Below are positions 43,781 to 53,335 of a DNA stretch of 64,000 bases, piece by piece; the stretch's first letter is position 1; every line of letters begins with the position of its first letter. The stretch spans positions 1 to 64,000 of the forward strand of contig JAZADZ010000102.1 of the NCBI GenBank assembly GCA_036123135.1, given 5' to 3'. Position numbers and translations under genes: made by a program. The notes beneath the pieces are model-generated. The model was not told the origin of the DNA, searched no databases, and saw only the letters and a list, made by a program, of their open reading frames with translations. This stretch comes from GCA-2716065 sp036123135 (lineage in GTDB: Bacteria > Bacteroidota > Bacteroidia > Flavobacteriales_D > Parvicellaceae).

Positions 43781-45688
43781 TTGAGTAAGTCTTACACGCA
43801 AATATTGAATGATTATTGGGGGTTCAAGACGTTTAGAGGCAGCCAACAATTAATTATTGAAAATATCATCGCTAGCAAAGATACACTTGCTCTTCTTCCA
43901 ACTGGAGGAGGAAAGTCTATTTGCTTTCAAGTACCAGCTATTGTTCGGGATGGGATTTGTATTGTAATATCTCCTTTGATTGCACTAATGATAGACCAAG
44001 TAAAAGGCCTAAAAAAAAGAAAAATAAAAGCAGAGTGCATTCATGCAGATTTAAACAATAATGAAATTGATAGAATTTTAGACAACTGCATTTTTGGGAA
44101 CGTTAAGCTCTTGTATTTATCACCTGAAAGAATTTCAAGTCAACTTTTTTTGGAACGATTCAAAAGAATGAATGTTAGCTTCATTGCGGTTGATGAAGCT
44201 CATTGTATATCGCAATGGGGATATGATTTCAGACCTTCTTATTTAAAGATCAAAGACTTAAAAAAGATATTTCCCAGTTTAGCTTTTCTTGCTCTAACAG
44301 CAACAGCTACTCCAAAGGTTTGTGAAGACATTCAACAACAACTTGAATTTAAAGAAAATAACATAGTTCAAGATTCTTTTAAAAGACAAAATTTATCCTA
44401 CAATGTTATTTTCCCTAAAGATAAATATTTGTATACCCTAAAACTGATTAATAAACATAAAAAGCAATCTACGATTATTTACGTTCGAACTAGAAAAGCA
44501 TGTAAGGTTCTATTTAACCTTTTGAGAAAAAACAACATAGATTGCACGTATTACCATGCTGGGCTTGAACCAACAAGAAAAACAGCTGCTCAAAATAATT
44601 GGTCTTCTGGAAAAGTTAATGTTATGATAGCAACAAGTGCTTTTGGAATGGGAATTGATAAAGAGGATGTTCGAGCAGTAATAAATTTTGATGTACCTGA
44701 ATCTATTGAAGCATACTTTCAAGAAGCGGGAAGAGCTGGAAGGGACTCTAAGAAAGCTTTTTCATATTTATTGGTTCAAAAAAAAGACGAGCAGAACTTA
44801 GTAAACAGAATCCATTCTAGTTACCCTAGCGAAACTAAAATTAAAAATACATACCAAAAATTTTGTAACATTCATCAGATTGCTTTGGGAAGTGGGCAAA
44901 ATCACTTCTATGAATTAAGCTACTCTGATATTTCAGCTAAAACAGACTTAAGTAATTTGGAAGTCTACCATGCTTTTAGGCTACTTGAACGTTCAGGATA
45001 TGTTCAACTCAATAGCACTTCATATAATTCAAGTACAGTGATGATCATTTGCTCAAGAGATACGCTACTTAATTTTACAAAATTAAATCCCAGTAGTTCT
45101 CTTATTCTAGAATGTCTGATCCGTTCATACTCTGGTTTATTCAACAGCTCAACTAAAATTAGCGAAGTTCAAATTGCTAAAAGAGTAAATAAAAGCGTCG
45201 AACAAATTACCAAGCAATTAGCAGAGCTAAACAAATTAAAAATAATTTCTTACGAGAAAAGTTCTAGTAATTTAAAATTAATGCTTGCGCTTCCCAGAGT
45301 AAAAAGTGAATCGATTGTACTTTCTCCTGAAGTATATACCAATCGCAAAAAAGCTGACCTTAAAAGAGTAAATAGAATTCTTGACTTCGGATTTAATGCT
45401 TCCGAGTGCAGAGAAAGACTCATTTTAAACTATTTTGGCGAAAAGACTGAGCACAACTGCAACAACTGCGACAATTGTATTAAAAACAAGAACTCATCTA
45501 GGAAAAATAATTTATTGAATCATGTTGAACAACTAACAGAATCGCCAATCGAAGCAGATGCACTGTATGAAGAACTATCGACACAGTTTCATAAAAAAGA
45601 TATAGACCAAATTGTAAGACGAATGCTAGAGCACGATAAACTAAAAATAAATGCGCTTAATTTGATTGTAAAAAATCCTACTTACTAA
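43781..45688 (+). CDS. recQ: RecQ-family ATP-dependent DNA helicase
   Basis: A 635-aa protein from a TTG start (MSKSYTQILNDYWGFKTFRGSQQ); the first internal ATG would remove motif I, so TTG is required. Helicase motifs: LLPTGGGKSICFQVPA (Walker A), VDEAHCISQWGYDFRP (DEAH), ALTATATPKV, IATSAFGMGIDKEDVRAVI and YFQEAGRAGRD. A winged-helix-like region follows, then a zinc site CxxR...CNNCDNC near 565. No HRDC domain is evident at the C-terminus, so it belongs to the short RecQ variants common in Bacteroidota. It works 3'-5' in repair and recombination. It overlaps convergent tamB by 11 bp. Confidence 0.92.
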   Translation: MSKSYTQILNDYWGFKTFRGSQQLIIENIIASKDTLALLPTGGGKSICFQVPAIVRDGICIVISPLIALMIDQVKGLKKRKIKAECIHADLNNNEIDRILDNCIFGNVKLLYLSPERISSQLFLERFKRMNVSFIAVDEAHCISQWGYDFRPSYLKIKDLKKIFPSLAFLALTATATPKVCEDIQQQLEFKENNIVQDSFKRQNLSYNVIFPKDKYLYTLKLINKHKKQSTIIYVRTRKACKVLFNLLRKNNIDCTYYHAGLEPTRKTAAQNNWSSGKVNVMIATSAFGMGIDKEDVRAVINFDVPESIEAYFQEAGRAGRDSKKAFSYLLVQKKDEQNLVNRIHSSYPSETKIKNTYQKFCNIHQIALGSGQNHFYELSYSDISAKTDLSNLEVYHAFRLLERSGYVQLNSTSYNSSTVMIICSRDTLLNFTKLNPSSSLILECLIRSYSGLFNSSTKISEVQIAKRVNKSVEQITKQLAELNKLKIISYEKSSSNLKLMLALPRVKSESIVLSPEVYTNRKKADLKRVNRILDFGFNASECRERLILNYFGEKTEHNCNNCDNCIKNKNSSRKNNLLNHVEQLTESPIEADALYEELSTQFHKKDIDQIVRRMLEHDKLKINALNLIVKNPTY

Positions 45689-48600
45689 CTTCTTTGCACT
45701 GTCTTCTACCCTCTTTGTTTTGGCAGCTTTGACATTCCTTACTTTTAGCTTTAAATAAATTCCCTAGTTCACAAAAGAGCTCACCAAAATTATTAAAGCT
45801 CTGCTTGTAAAAGACACCCAATCCCTGAGTGTAAGCAGATTGTTCTATGTTGGTAAAATCATAAGCATTGGATTGATTGAAAGCATGCACCCTTAAATTA
45901 CCCTCAGAATTGAGCTTATACTCTACATCAACATCTCCTATGAAACTTGAAGGGTTTTTATTTAGGCTATTCCCTTGAGAAACTCCTAAATTGGTTTCGA
46001 ACGTTAACCTGTTGTTGAATTGTTGAGTTGACATTGCTACCGAAACCTCATCGTTACTTATGTTATCGCCAGGACTGTAGTTGAATCCAATATCAAAATC
46101 ATCTGAGAATTTTGAGATCATATTACTCAATTGACTTGATAACATTTCACTTGTAGTGGATAGTGATAAATCTAGCGTAGCATTAGAAATTTCCGGTCTG
46201 TCGGTCATAAATTTATTTAAGATCAACAATGAAAATACTTGTTGATTCATTTCTTGTTCTGAGCTAACTAGGCTTCGAATTGCAGTTTTAGCTGATTCTG
46301 TTCCTCTGGGCATTTCAATATCAAAATCAATTTCGGGATTAAATAAATTTTCTGTTAAATGCATCAGCACATTAATGTCTTTTTTTTGTTTCCAATCCTC
46401 TTTTTCGTTAGGTGGCATAATGTCGTATAAACTTGTTTTCAAGGGATAATAGGTAATTAAATCCAACTCAGCATTGTATGGGTCTCCATACCAACTTATA
46501 GAGCCCCCGGATTGAAGCTTGAATTTTTTATTTATAAAATCTTTCAATGTGAATAAATAACTTCCTTGTGAAACATTAAACTGGCCAAACATTGAAAAAT
46601 CATTGAACTGGTCTATGACCATATCCAAATGCCCTTTACCATTTCCAATCATTGCATCACCCACAATCTCATCGAAAACAAGCTGAAATTGAGCATCTTC
46701 CGTTAAATCAATTCCAAGATTCATTTTAATACCCTCAAGAGAAACCTCATAATTTCCTTCTTGATTTTCAGTGCCTTCAAAAGAAATAAAATCTTGAAGA
46801 ACAACATCCTCAGATCCATACAAAGGGAGTGTTAAATTAGTGCCTTTTTCAGTTTTTGCATCCACATTAATTCTGAGTAAGTTAATGCTATCATACTCCA
46901 TCATTACATCTCCAGTTATAAAAGCGTCTCCATAGTACAATGGATTCATTTTATAAGAAGTATTCATTGCCATAAATGGTTGATTAAAAGATGCGAAAAA
47001 ATCATAGCTGTAACGCGAAAAGTTGTGGTGATAAAATGACCCAACTGCAATTCCTTGAGTTCCAAATTTGTCTTCAACTTTAATTCCATTGAACTCCACC
47101 ATGTCAGGTAGAACATTAATTTCGCCTTCAGCTAAATACATTGTATTTAAAATATCTAAGTTGATGGAGGACTCTTTTAAAGAAAGGGTTCCATTCAATT
47201 CAGGAACAGTAAATGTTCCTTCAAGATTGAGCTCTCCATCCAATTTTCCACTAAAATTTGAAAGAACATCTTTTGGTAAGAAAGGATCTATAAATCCAAT
47301 GTTAAAATCGTTTAGCTCAAATCTAACGTTAAGAGAACTGTCCATCTTAAGCGGATAATAATAACTTTCTTTAAAGTTGATTCCTCTTGAATCTTCTCCA
47401 TTAGATTCCAATAAACCACCAATTAGCTCAATTCTATTTTCTTTGGGATTCCATTTTGATTCAGAAAAGAAATCACCCAAAAGCAGATTGTTAACTATCA
47501 AAGAATCTACAGTTGTGACTGCATCAAAGTATACTGCTCCATACAAATCTGAGATGTTTCCTTTGGAGTTTAATAAACCAGAAAAACCAAGTTCATCAAC
47601 TGAAAGAAGCTTTTCAAAATCATTTAGCTCGATATTTTGAATGTTAAAATTTAGTAGATCAAGGGGATTTTCAGAGATTTTACCATCCAATAAAGCCATT
47701 TGATTTTCATTGGAAATTACAACATCGTGAAATTCAATTGAAGATGAATCGACTTTTAAAAACATACTGTCTCCAAAACTCCAGTAACCTGCTTTCTCGG
47801 AGCGAATTGAAGAGGGTAAAAATTGAACTTCAAACTCATCAGGACCATGAATACGCATTCCACCCAAAAGTTGTCCGCTATATGTGGAATCATCATCTTT
47901 CCATGTTAAATCAAAATCAATACTATCATTATAAGCACTTGATGATAAGTTGATGTTTTGAAGAAAAAATTTATCTCTTAAAATAATGGAGTCAATAGAA
48001 AATTCTATGTTGTAGCTGGAATCTGAAAGCTCAAGAGTAGTTGAAGTATCCAGTTCAATGCTCGAAAATCGGATTCCATTGTACTCAATCCAATCCGATG
48101 TTGTATACAATTCTAGCATTTCATCATCACTATTGAACGAGCATTTAACTTTTGAATCTTTAGAAACACTGAGCTTTGGAAAAAAAAGTTCTGTCAATTT
48201 GGTTAGATCATTAATTTTTAAGTCCATCAAAAAATCATCGTGAGCCACAAATGATTCATTTTTTTGAGGCAAAATGCTTGGGAATACTTTGGAACCAAGC
48301 TGATATAGATTAACAGCCAGAGTGTCAAAGTCAAAAGAACCTCCCATTTTAAACTCGGCAAATTTAGAATACAGCTCAAGATTATGACTGTATGCATTGC
48401 TTTGTGAATCAAAAAGGATTGAATCAAAATAGTAGTCTCTACCCTCTTCATAATACCCAATATTGCGCACTTCAACCATTCCAGAAAAATCATCAAAAGT
48501 ATTTCCGAATCCAGAGGCAAATAGGTTAAAACACAAAGAGGAAGATTCTCTAGAGTCAATTACATTTAATTCATACAGATGCGCTTTTTGAACGTCGACA

Positions 48601-50186
48601 TTAAAATAGAATTGAATTGGATTTTGAGACAAATCAAATTCTCCAGTAAAAAACAAATCAATGTTGTCGTCTAGTATAGTTAATTCACCATCGAACGAAT
48701 TGTCACTTAAATCTCCTTTAACTGAAATGTTATCATACCCATAGCCCATCACATTAAAGTCTGTAAATTCACCATTAAGCTCAACCTCCATTTCTTTCAG
48801 CTTTACTCCTTTTCCTACAACCTTAAAATCAGAACTAAACATTCCTAAATTTTCATTATCTAAAACATACCCTGCATTAAAATTTGCTGTACTTAATGTT
48901 CCAGAATAAACAAATTGTTTATTGTTGATTGAACATCTAAAATCTCCAGAGATATCTCCATTGTCACTAGAAATATCAAAATTGGTAGAAAAATCATCGT
49001 AAAATCCATCTACTACGCCCTCAAGCTTAACTACACCCAAACGTTCTAGTTCGACGGGAAGAGATAGTTTTTTACCAAATCCAAATTTATCAAGCCTTAT
49101 GGTTTCTAAATCGATCTTGGAGGTCTGACAATTTTTAATATTTACTAGGATTAAACAATTTTCCAAATCACTAAGCCCTTTAAAATTGACATCTCCTTCA
49201 AAACTTGAAATATCCGAAACTGCAAGCTTTAAATTATTGATATTTAAGTCATTTGCAGTACCGTTTACTTCACCAGAAATATTAATTGTTCTATCAATCG
49301 ATTTTAGAGAGGGCACAAAATAGCTTAAATCTTTAAAATCTAAATAAGAGGGCAATAAAGCTCCTTCCATATGAACTGCATGTACAAAATCCTTTAAATC
49401 ACCTAAATCTCTGTAATTAAAGGCAATTCCTTTTGATTTGATTGAGGATTTTGATGTCTGAATAGAAAACTTTTCAAGCTTAATTTTATTTGGATGATAT
49501 ACAAAATGTCCATTGAGCTCTTTCACATTAAATCCAGAGGATTCATTAAAACTAATATCTGCTAAATCTACAGCTGTTATGCCATTTCTATTTCTTAGCT
49601 CTAATATATTTCCGTTTAAATTTTTGACCTCAAGATGAGCATAATCTATTCCATACTCCATTTTGGATTCATTCCAATTGTGATAGGAAAAATGAGTGTT
49701 TTGTAAGCCTATCTTTTCAATCTTTACAGTGAATTCGGATCCAGCACTAGAGTCTCTTTTGAAATAATCAACTAAAAATTGCAGATTAAGTTCAGAAACT
49801 GCTTTGTTTTGCTGAATTTTTATTCTAGTATTTTCGACATTTACAAAATCAAATACAGCAAACTTATTTTCAAAACTAAAATCTTTTAGGGTGCCCTTTA
49901 CAACTGGAGCATGAAGTATTGTATCTCCAGCTAAATCAGCAATAAAAAGATTGTGCAACTCAATGTATTCAAAACCATTTATCTTAACTCGGTCAATTAG
50001 AAAATCTGTGTCTAACACAATGGAATAATAGCTGGTGACTTTTGCAGCAAGAAATGTTTGAAAGCTGTGAGATCTAAAAAGGAAAACAAGTAAGATCAGT
50101 ACAATTACAGCTAGCTCTGCTGTTCTCCAAGATAACTTGAGAAAGTTGTAAAGGATTTTTTTGATAATTTCACTTAATATTTTCAT
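45678..50186 (-). CDS. tamB: TamB-like translocation and assembly module protein
   Basis: A 1502-aa protein with one N-terminal membrane anchor (AELAVIVLILLVFLF) and a long beta-rich periplasmic body (many VxxSxFxFxxL strands). The C-terminus has the DUF490/TamB signature: LNPEIDFDIEMPRGTESA, LLILNKFMTDRP and ATLDLSLSTTSEMLSSQLS. TamB bridges the inner and outer membranes and takes part in lipid transport or outer-membrane protein assembly. A Cys-rich tail (CQSCQNKEGRRQCKE) is unusual for the family. Its start codon lies 5 bp from the tsaD start in the opposite direction, so the promoters overlap coding DNA. Confidence 0.9.
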   Translation of the reverse strand: MKILSEIIKKILYNFLKLSWRTAELAVIVLILLVFLFRSHSFQTFLAAKVTSYYSIVLDTDFLIDRVKINGFEYIELHNLFIADLAGDTILHAPVVKGTLKDFSFENKFAVFDFVNVENTRIKIQQNKAVSELNLQFLVDYFKRDSSAGSEFTVKIEKIGLQNTHFSYHNWNESKMEYGIDYAHLEVKNLNGNILELRNRNGITAVDLADISFNESSGFNVKELNGHFVYHPNKIKLEKFSIQTSKSSIKSKGIAFNYRDLGDLKDFVHAVHMEGALLPSYLDFKDLSYFVPSLKSIDRTINISGEVNGTANDLNINNLKLAVSDISSFEGDVNFKGLSDLENCLILVNIKNCQTSKIDLETIRLDKFGFGKKLSLPVELERLGVVKLEGVVDGFYDDFSTNFDISSDNGDISGDFRCSINNKQFVYSGTLSTANFNAGYVLDNENLGMFSSDFKVVGKGVKLKEMEVELNGEFTDFNVMGYGYDNISVKGDLSDNSFDGELTILDDNIDLFFTGEFDLSQNPIQFYFNVDVQKAHLYELNVIDSRESSSLCFNLFASGFGNTFDDFSGMVEVRNIGYYEEGRDYYFDSILFDSQSNAYSHNLELYSKFAEFKMGGSFDFDTLAVNLYQLGSKVFPSILPQKNESFVAHDDFLMDLKINDLTKLTELFFPKLSVSKDSKVKCSFNSDDEMLELYTTSDWIEYNGIRFSSIELDTSTTLELSDSSYNIEFSIDSIILRDKFFLQNINLSSSAYNDSIDFDLTWKDDDSTYSGQLLGGMRIHGPDEFEVQFLPSSIRSEKAGYWSFGDSMFLKVDSSSIEFHDVVISNENQMALLDGKISENPLDLLNFNIQNIELNDFEKLLSVDELGFSGLLNSKGNISDLYGAVYFDAVTTVDSLIVNNLLLGDFFSESKWNPKENRIELIGGLLESNGEDSRGINFKESYYYPLKMDSSLNVRFELNDFNIGFIDPFLPKDVLSNFSGKLDGELNLEGTFTVPELNGTLSLKESSINLDILNTMYLAEGEINVLPDMVEFNGIKVEDKFGTQGIAVGSFYHHNFSRYSYDFFASFNQPFMAMNTSYKMNPLYYGDAFITGDVMMEYDSINLLRINVDAKTEKGTNLTLPLYGSEDVVLQDFISFEGTENQEGNYEVSLEGIKMNLGIDLTEDAQFQLVFDEIVGDAMIGNGKGHLDMVIDQFNDFSMFGQFNVSQGSYLFTLKDFINKKFKLQSGGSISWYGDPYNAELDLITYYPLKTSLYDIMPPNEKEDWKQKKDINVLMHLTENLFNPEIDFDIEMPRGTESAKTAIRSLVSSEQEMNQQVFSLLILNKFMTDRPEISNATLDLSLSTTSEMLSSQLSNMISKFSDDFDIGFNYSPGDNISNDEVSVAMSTQQFNNRLTFETNLGVSQGNSLNKNPSSFIGDVDVEYKLNSEGNLRVHAFNQSNAYDFTNIEQSAYTQGLGVFYKQSFNNFGELFCELGNLFKAKSKECQSCQNKEGRRQCKEVSK

Positions 50187-50191
50187 TAAAA

Positions 50192-51238
50192 ATGAAAGGC
50201 TTAGTCAAAGATAACATCATTCTTGGTATTGAATCCAGCTGTGACGATACTTCAGCAGCTGTACTTATTAACGGAAGAGTACATTCAAACGTTATTGCAA
50301 ATCAAGAAGTTCACGCTGCATATGGAGGAGTTGTTCCAGAACTTGCATCAAGAGCACATCAACAGAACATCGTTCCTGTTGTTGACAGAGCACTTAAGCT
50401 TGCAAAAGTCAGCCCTGAAGATCTTTCAGCAATTGCTTTTACGAAGGGACCGGGTTTACTTGGTTCACTTATGGTTGGAACTTCTTTTGCAAAGGCCCTT
50501 GGGCTAGGATTAAACATTCCAATTATTGATGTTCATCATATGAAAGCACATGTTCAAGCTCATTTTATTCAATACAATGGTAAAGATCACCCCGTTCCAA
50601 AATTTCCATTTTTATGCTTGACCGTTTCTGGTGGTCACACTCAAATTGTATTGGTTGAAAATCACACATCAATGAAGGTAATTGGAGAAACCATTGATGA
50701 TGCTGCTGGCGAAGCTTTTGATAAAGCTGCCAAACAACTTGGAATAGATTATCCGGGAGGTCCAGTCATTGATCAATTGGCAAAAAAAGGAAATTCAGAA
50801 AAATATACATTCACATTTCCGAAAGTAGATGGTTTAAATTACAGTTTTAGTGGACTTAAGACACAATTCATGTATTTCTTGCGCGAAAATTCTATTAAGG
50901 ACACTAATTTTATCAAACACAACATGAATGACATCTGTGCATCTTATCAGCAACACATTATCAATTATTTGCTTATAAAGCTGAAAAAGGCCATCAAAAC
51001 CACAAATTGTAAAGCCATAGCAATTGCTGGTGGTGTCTCAGCAAATTCAAAACTCAGATTTGAAGTAAATAGGTTGGGAAAAGAACAAGGTTGTGAAGTG
51101 TTTATTCCAAGTTTTGAGTTTTGTACAGACAATGCAGCCATGATTGCGATGAGCGGATATTTTATGTACCAAAAACAACTTTTTGCCAAGCAGAGTGTTA
51201 CTCCAATGGCAAGAATCAATTTAAACTCACACCATTGA
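50192..51238 (+). CDS. tsaD: tRNA N6-adenosine threonylcarbamoyltransferase
   Basis: A 348-aa protein starting MKGLVKDNIILGIESSCDDTSAAV. The metal-binding HxxxH appears in DVHHMKAHVQAH, and ATP-binding motifs in TVSGGHTQIVLVE and AIAGGVSANSKLR. It moves threonylcarbamoyl from TsaB/C-made TC-AMP to A37 of tRNAs that read ANN codons. The protein is essential in most bacteria. It shares 4 bp (TTGA) with the copper ATPase gene and is divergent from tamB. Confidence 0.96.
   Translation: MKGLVKDNIILGIESSCDDTSAAVLINGRVHSNVIANQEVHAAYGGVVPELASRAHQQNIVPVVDRALKLAKVSPEDLSAIAFTKGPGLLGSLMVGTSFAKALGLGLNIPIIDVHHMKAHVQAHFIQYNGKDHPVPKFPFLCLTVSGGHTQIVLVENHTSMKVIGETIDDAAGEAFDKAAKQLGIDYPGGPVIDQLAKKGNSEKYTFTFPKVDGLNYSFSGLKTQFMYFLRENSIKDTNFIKHNMNDICASYQQHIINYLLIKLKKAIKTTNCKAIAIAGGVSANSKLRFEVNRLGKEQGCEVFIPSFEFCTDNAAMIAMSGYFMYQKQLFAKQSVTPMARINLNSHH
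50206..50213 (-). promoter_or_regulatory. -7 element for tamB inside tsaD
   Basis: On the reverse strand TATCTTTG fits TAnnTTTG, 20 bp before the tamB ATG, and lies within codons 5-8 of tsaD. No TTG at -33 distance was seen, so confidence is low. Confidence 0.3.
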
Positions 51239-53334
51239 AAGTAACTCTTAAAATTGAAGGTATTTCTTGTAACAGTTGCGCTAAGACCATTGAAAATCAT
51301 CTTATAAATAAACAGTGTAGCAAAATTAATGTAAGCAGTGTTTTAGGTGAGGCTTCATTTGAAATAAAACAAGACTTCCCTGTAAAGGAAATTACAGATT
51401 CTCTTTCAAAATTGGGGTACCCTTCAAAAGAAAAAAATAAGAATGAAACCAAAGAAGATAAACCTTGGGATTTACTATTGATAAAGCTGATTATATGTAC
51501 TCTATTTACTATTCCTCTCCTATTGCATATGGTTGTCCACAACCAATCGATACTTAACAATCCAATTGTTCAGCTTGGATTGTGTATTCCAGTTTTCATT
51601 ATTGGCATTCTTCATTTTGGTAAAAGTGCTTTGAATTCAATTCAGCAAAAATCTGCCAATATGGATGTTCTAATTTTCATTGGAAGTAGTTCAGCATTTA
51701 TTTACAGTTTTTTTGGAACATTTATCCTACAAGCTGTTGATTACCACCATTATTTATTTTTCGAAACATCTGCAAGTATTATTACTCTAGTTCTTCTTGG
51801 AAATTATCTTGAAAAAAAAGCGGTGAAAAACACTACCTCCTCCTTAAGGGATCTACAGAATTTACAAGTTAAAACTGCACTACTTGTTCGTCAAGACGGT
51901 ACTACTCAAATAATTGAATCAGCCAGCATCAAAAAAGACGATTGTTTGTTAATAAAACAAGGAGATTGCATCCCTACTGATGGGCTCATTATTAAAGGAA
52001 ATGGAAGTTTAAACGAATCTCTTATCACTGGAGAGTCATCACCAGTTGCTAAAAGTACCTCATCGAAGGTAATCGCAGGAAGTATTTTAGTTGATGGAAT
52101 CCTAGAAATTAAAGCGCTCAATACCACAGCGAACAATACCATAAGTCAAATAGAAAAATTAGTTGTTCAGGCTCAGCAGAATCAACCTGATGTTCAGAAA
52201 ATTGGTGATAAAGTAAGCAGTGTGTTCGTTCCTGTTGTTGTTTGTATCTCACTATTTACTTTTTTAGCTAGTTGGCAGTTTGCTTCACTTGGAATTCAAC
52301 AGTCTTTACTTTCTGCAATTGCTGTTTTGGTAATCAGCTGCCCTTGCGCTATGGGATTAGCAACTCCTACTGCTGTAATGGTTGGAATTGGGAAACTAGC
52401 AAAACAAGGGGCTTTGATAAAAAGTGGAAAATCGCTTGAAAAAATTGCTTCAGCAGAAACGTTTATTTTTGACAAAACTGGCACTCTCACCACTGGTAAG
52501 TTTAAAATATCCAAAATTGCCCCTCAACTTGAGTTAAGTATTGAGGAATGTGAATCAATTTTGAAAAGCCTAGAGCTACACTCCAACCACCCAATTGCCC
52601 AATCCATTGTTGCTGAACTAGAGCATTCAAAAATAATTCAGCTCAAAAATATTGAGGAGCAAAAAGGAATTTCAATTTCTGGAAATGATGAAAACAATTC
52701 TATTTGGAAAATTGGATCCGAAAGAATTCTACCTTCAAAAAGTGAATCAAATGCAACTCTATTCTTACTGAAAAATGATACAATTGCCGCTGAAATTTGG
52801 ATGGAAGATGAGCTAAAAAGTGAGGCTCACCTTCTTGTAAAATATCTAAAAACCGTTGGCAAAAGAACAATTCTTTTATCTGGAGACAAAAAAGAGAAAT
52901 GCTTAGCTGTAGCAAATGCTTTAGAAATTGATGAATGCCATTATGAAATGCTTCCTAGCGAAAAGATGGCTTTGGTTCAAAAAATTTCAAAAACTGAAAA
53001 TACGGTTATGCTAGGAGATGGCATAAATGATGCTCCTGCTCTATCTACAGCTCACGTTGGAATCTCCTTTGGTAAAGCTACTGAAATAGCACAAAATTCA
53101 TCGGAAGTAATCATTTTAGGAAAAGAAGAATTAAAAAAGGTTATTTGTGTGGTTAAAGGAAGTAAGGAAACGCTTAAGACCATACACCAAAATCTATTTT
53201 GGGCACTTGCTTACAACATCTTTGCTATTCCAATTGCTGCAATTGGTCTACTCTCTCCAATTATAGCCGCAGGATCTATGGCCTTTTCAGATTTAATCGT
53301 TATTGGAAATTCACTTCGAATTAGGTTCAAGTAA
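51235..53334 (+). CDS. copA: Copper-translocating P-type ATPase
   Basis: A 699-aa protein from TTG 51235 (MKVTLKIEGISCNSC); upstream in-frame codons lie within tsaD and are not family-like. One HMA domain with the metal site CNSC, then six to eight membrane helices with the ion motif SCPCAMGLATPTA, phosphorylation site DKTGTLTTGK, the HP motif SNHPIAQS, and hinge MLGDGINDAPAL. It belongs to the Cu(I)-exporting P1B-1 group. It overlaps tsaD by 4 bp and ends 1 bp before the convergent cytochrome c gene. No copper-sensor gene is adjacent. Confidence 0.93.
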   Translation: MKVTLKIEGISCNSCAKTIENHLINKQCSKINVSSVLGEASFEIKQDFPVKEITDSLSKLGYPSKEKNKNETKEDKPWDLLLIKLIICTLFTIPLLLHMVVHNQSILNNPIVQLGLCIPVFIIGILHFGKSALNSIQQKSANMDVLIFIGSSSAFIYSFFGTFILQAVDYHHYLFFETSASIITLVLLGNYLEKKAVKNTTSSLRDLQNLQVKTALLVRQDGTTQIIESASIKKDDCLLIKQGDCIPTDGLIIKGNGSLNESLITGESSPVAKSTSSKVIAGSILVDGILEIKALNTTANNTISQIEKLVVQAQQNQPDVQKIGDKVSSVFVPVVVCISLFTFLASWQFASLGIQQSLLSAIAVLVISCPCAMGLATPTAVMVGIGKLAKQGALIKSGKSLEKIASAETFIFDKTGTLTTGKFKISKIAPQLELSIEECESILKSLELHSNHPIAQSIVAELEHSKIIQLKNIEEQKGISISGNDENNSIWKIGSERILPSKSESNATLFLLKNDTIAAEIWMEDELKSEAHLLVKYLKTVGKRTILLSGDKKEKCLAVANALEIDECHYEMLPSEKMALVQKISKTENTVMLGDGINDAPALSTAHVGISFGKATEIAQNSSEVIILGKEELKKVICVVKGSKETLKTIHQNLFWALAYNIFAIPIAAIGLLSPIIAAGSMAFSDLIVIGNSLRIRFK

Positions 53335-53335
53335 G

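Noticed and set aside
51121..51234. Longer N-terminus for the copper ATPase
   Set aside because: These codons overlap tsaD and do not resemble the family; the TTG at 51235 starts directly at the HMA domain.
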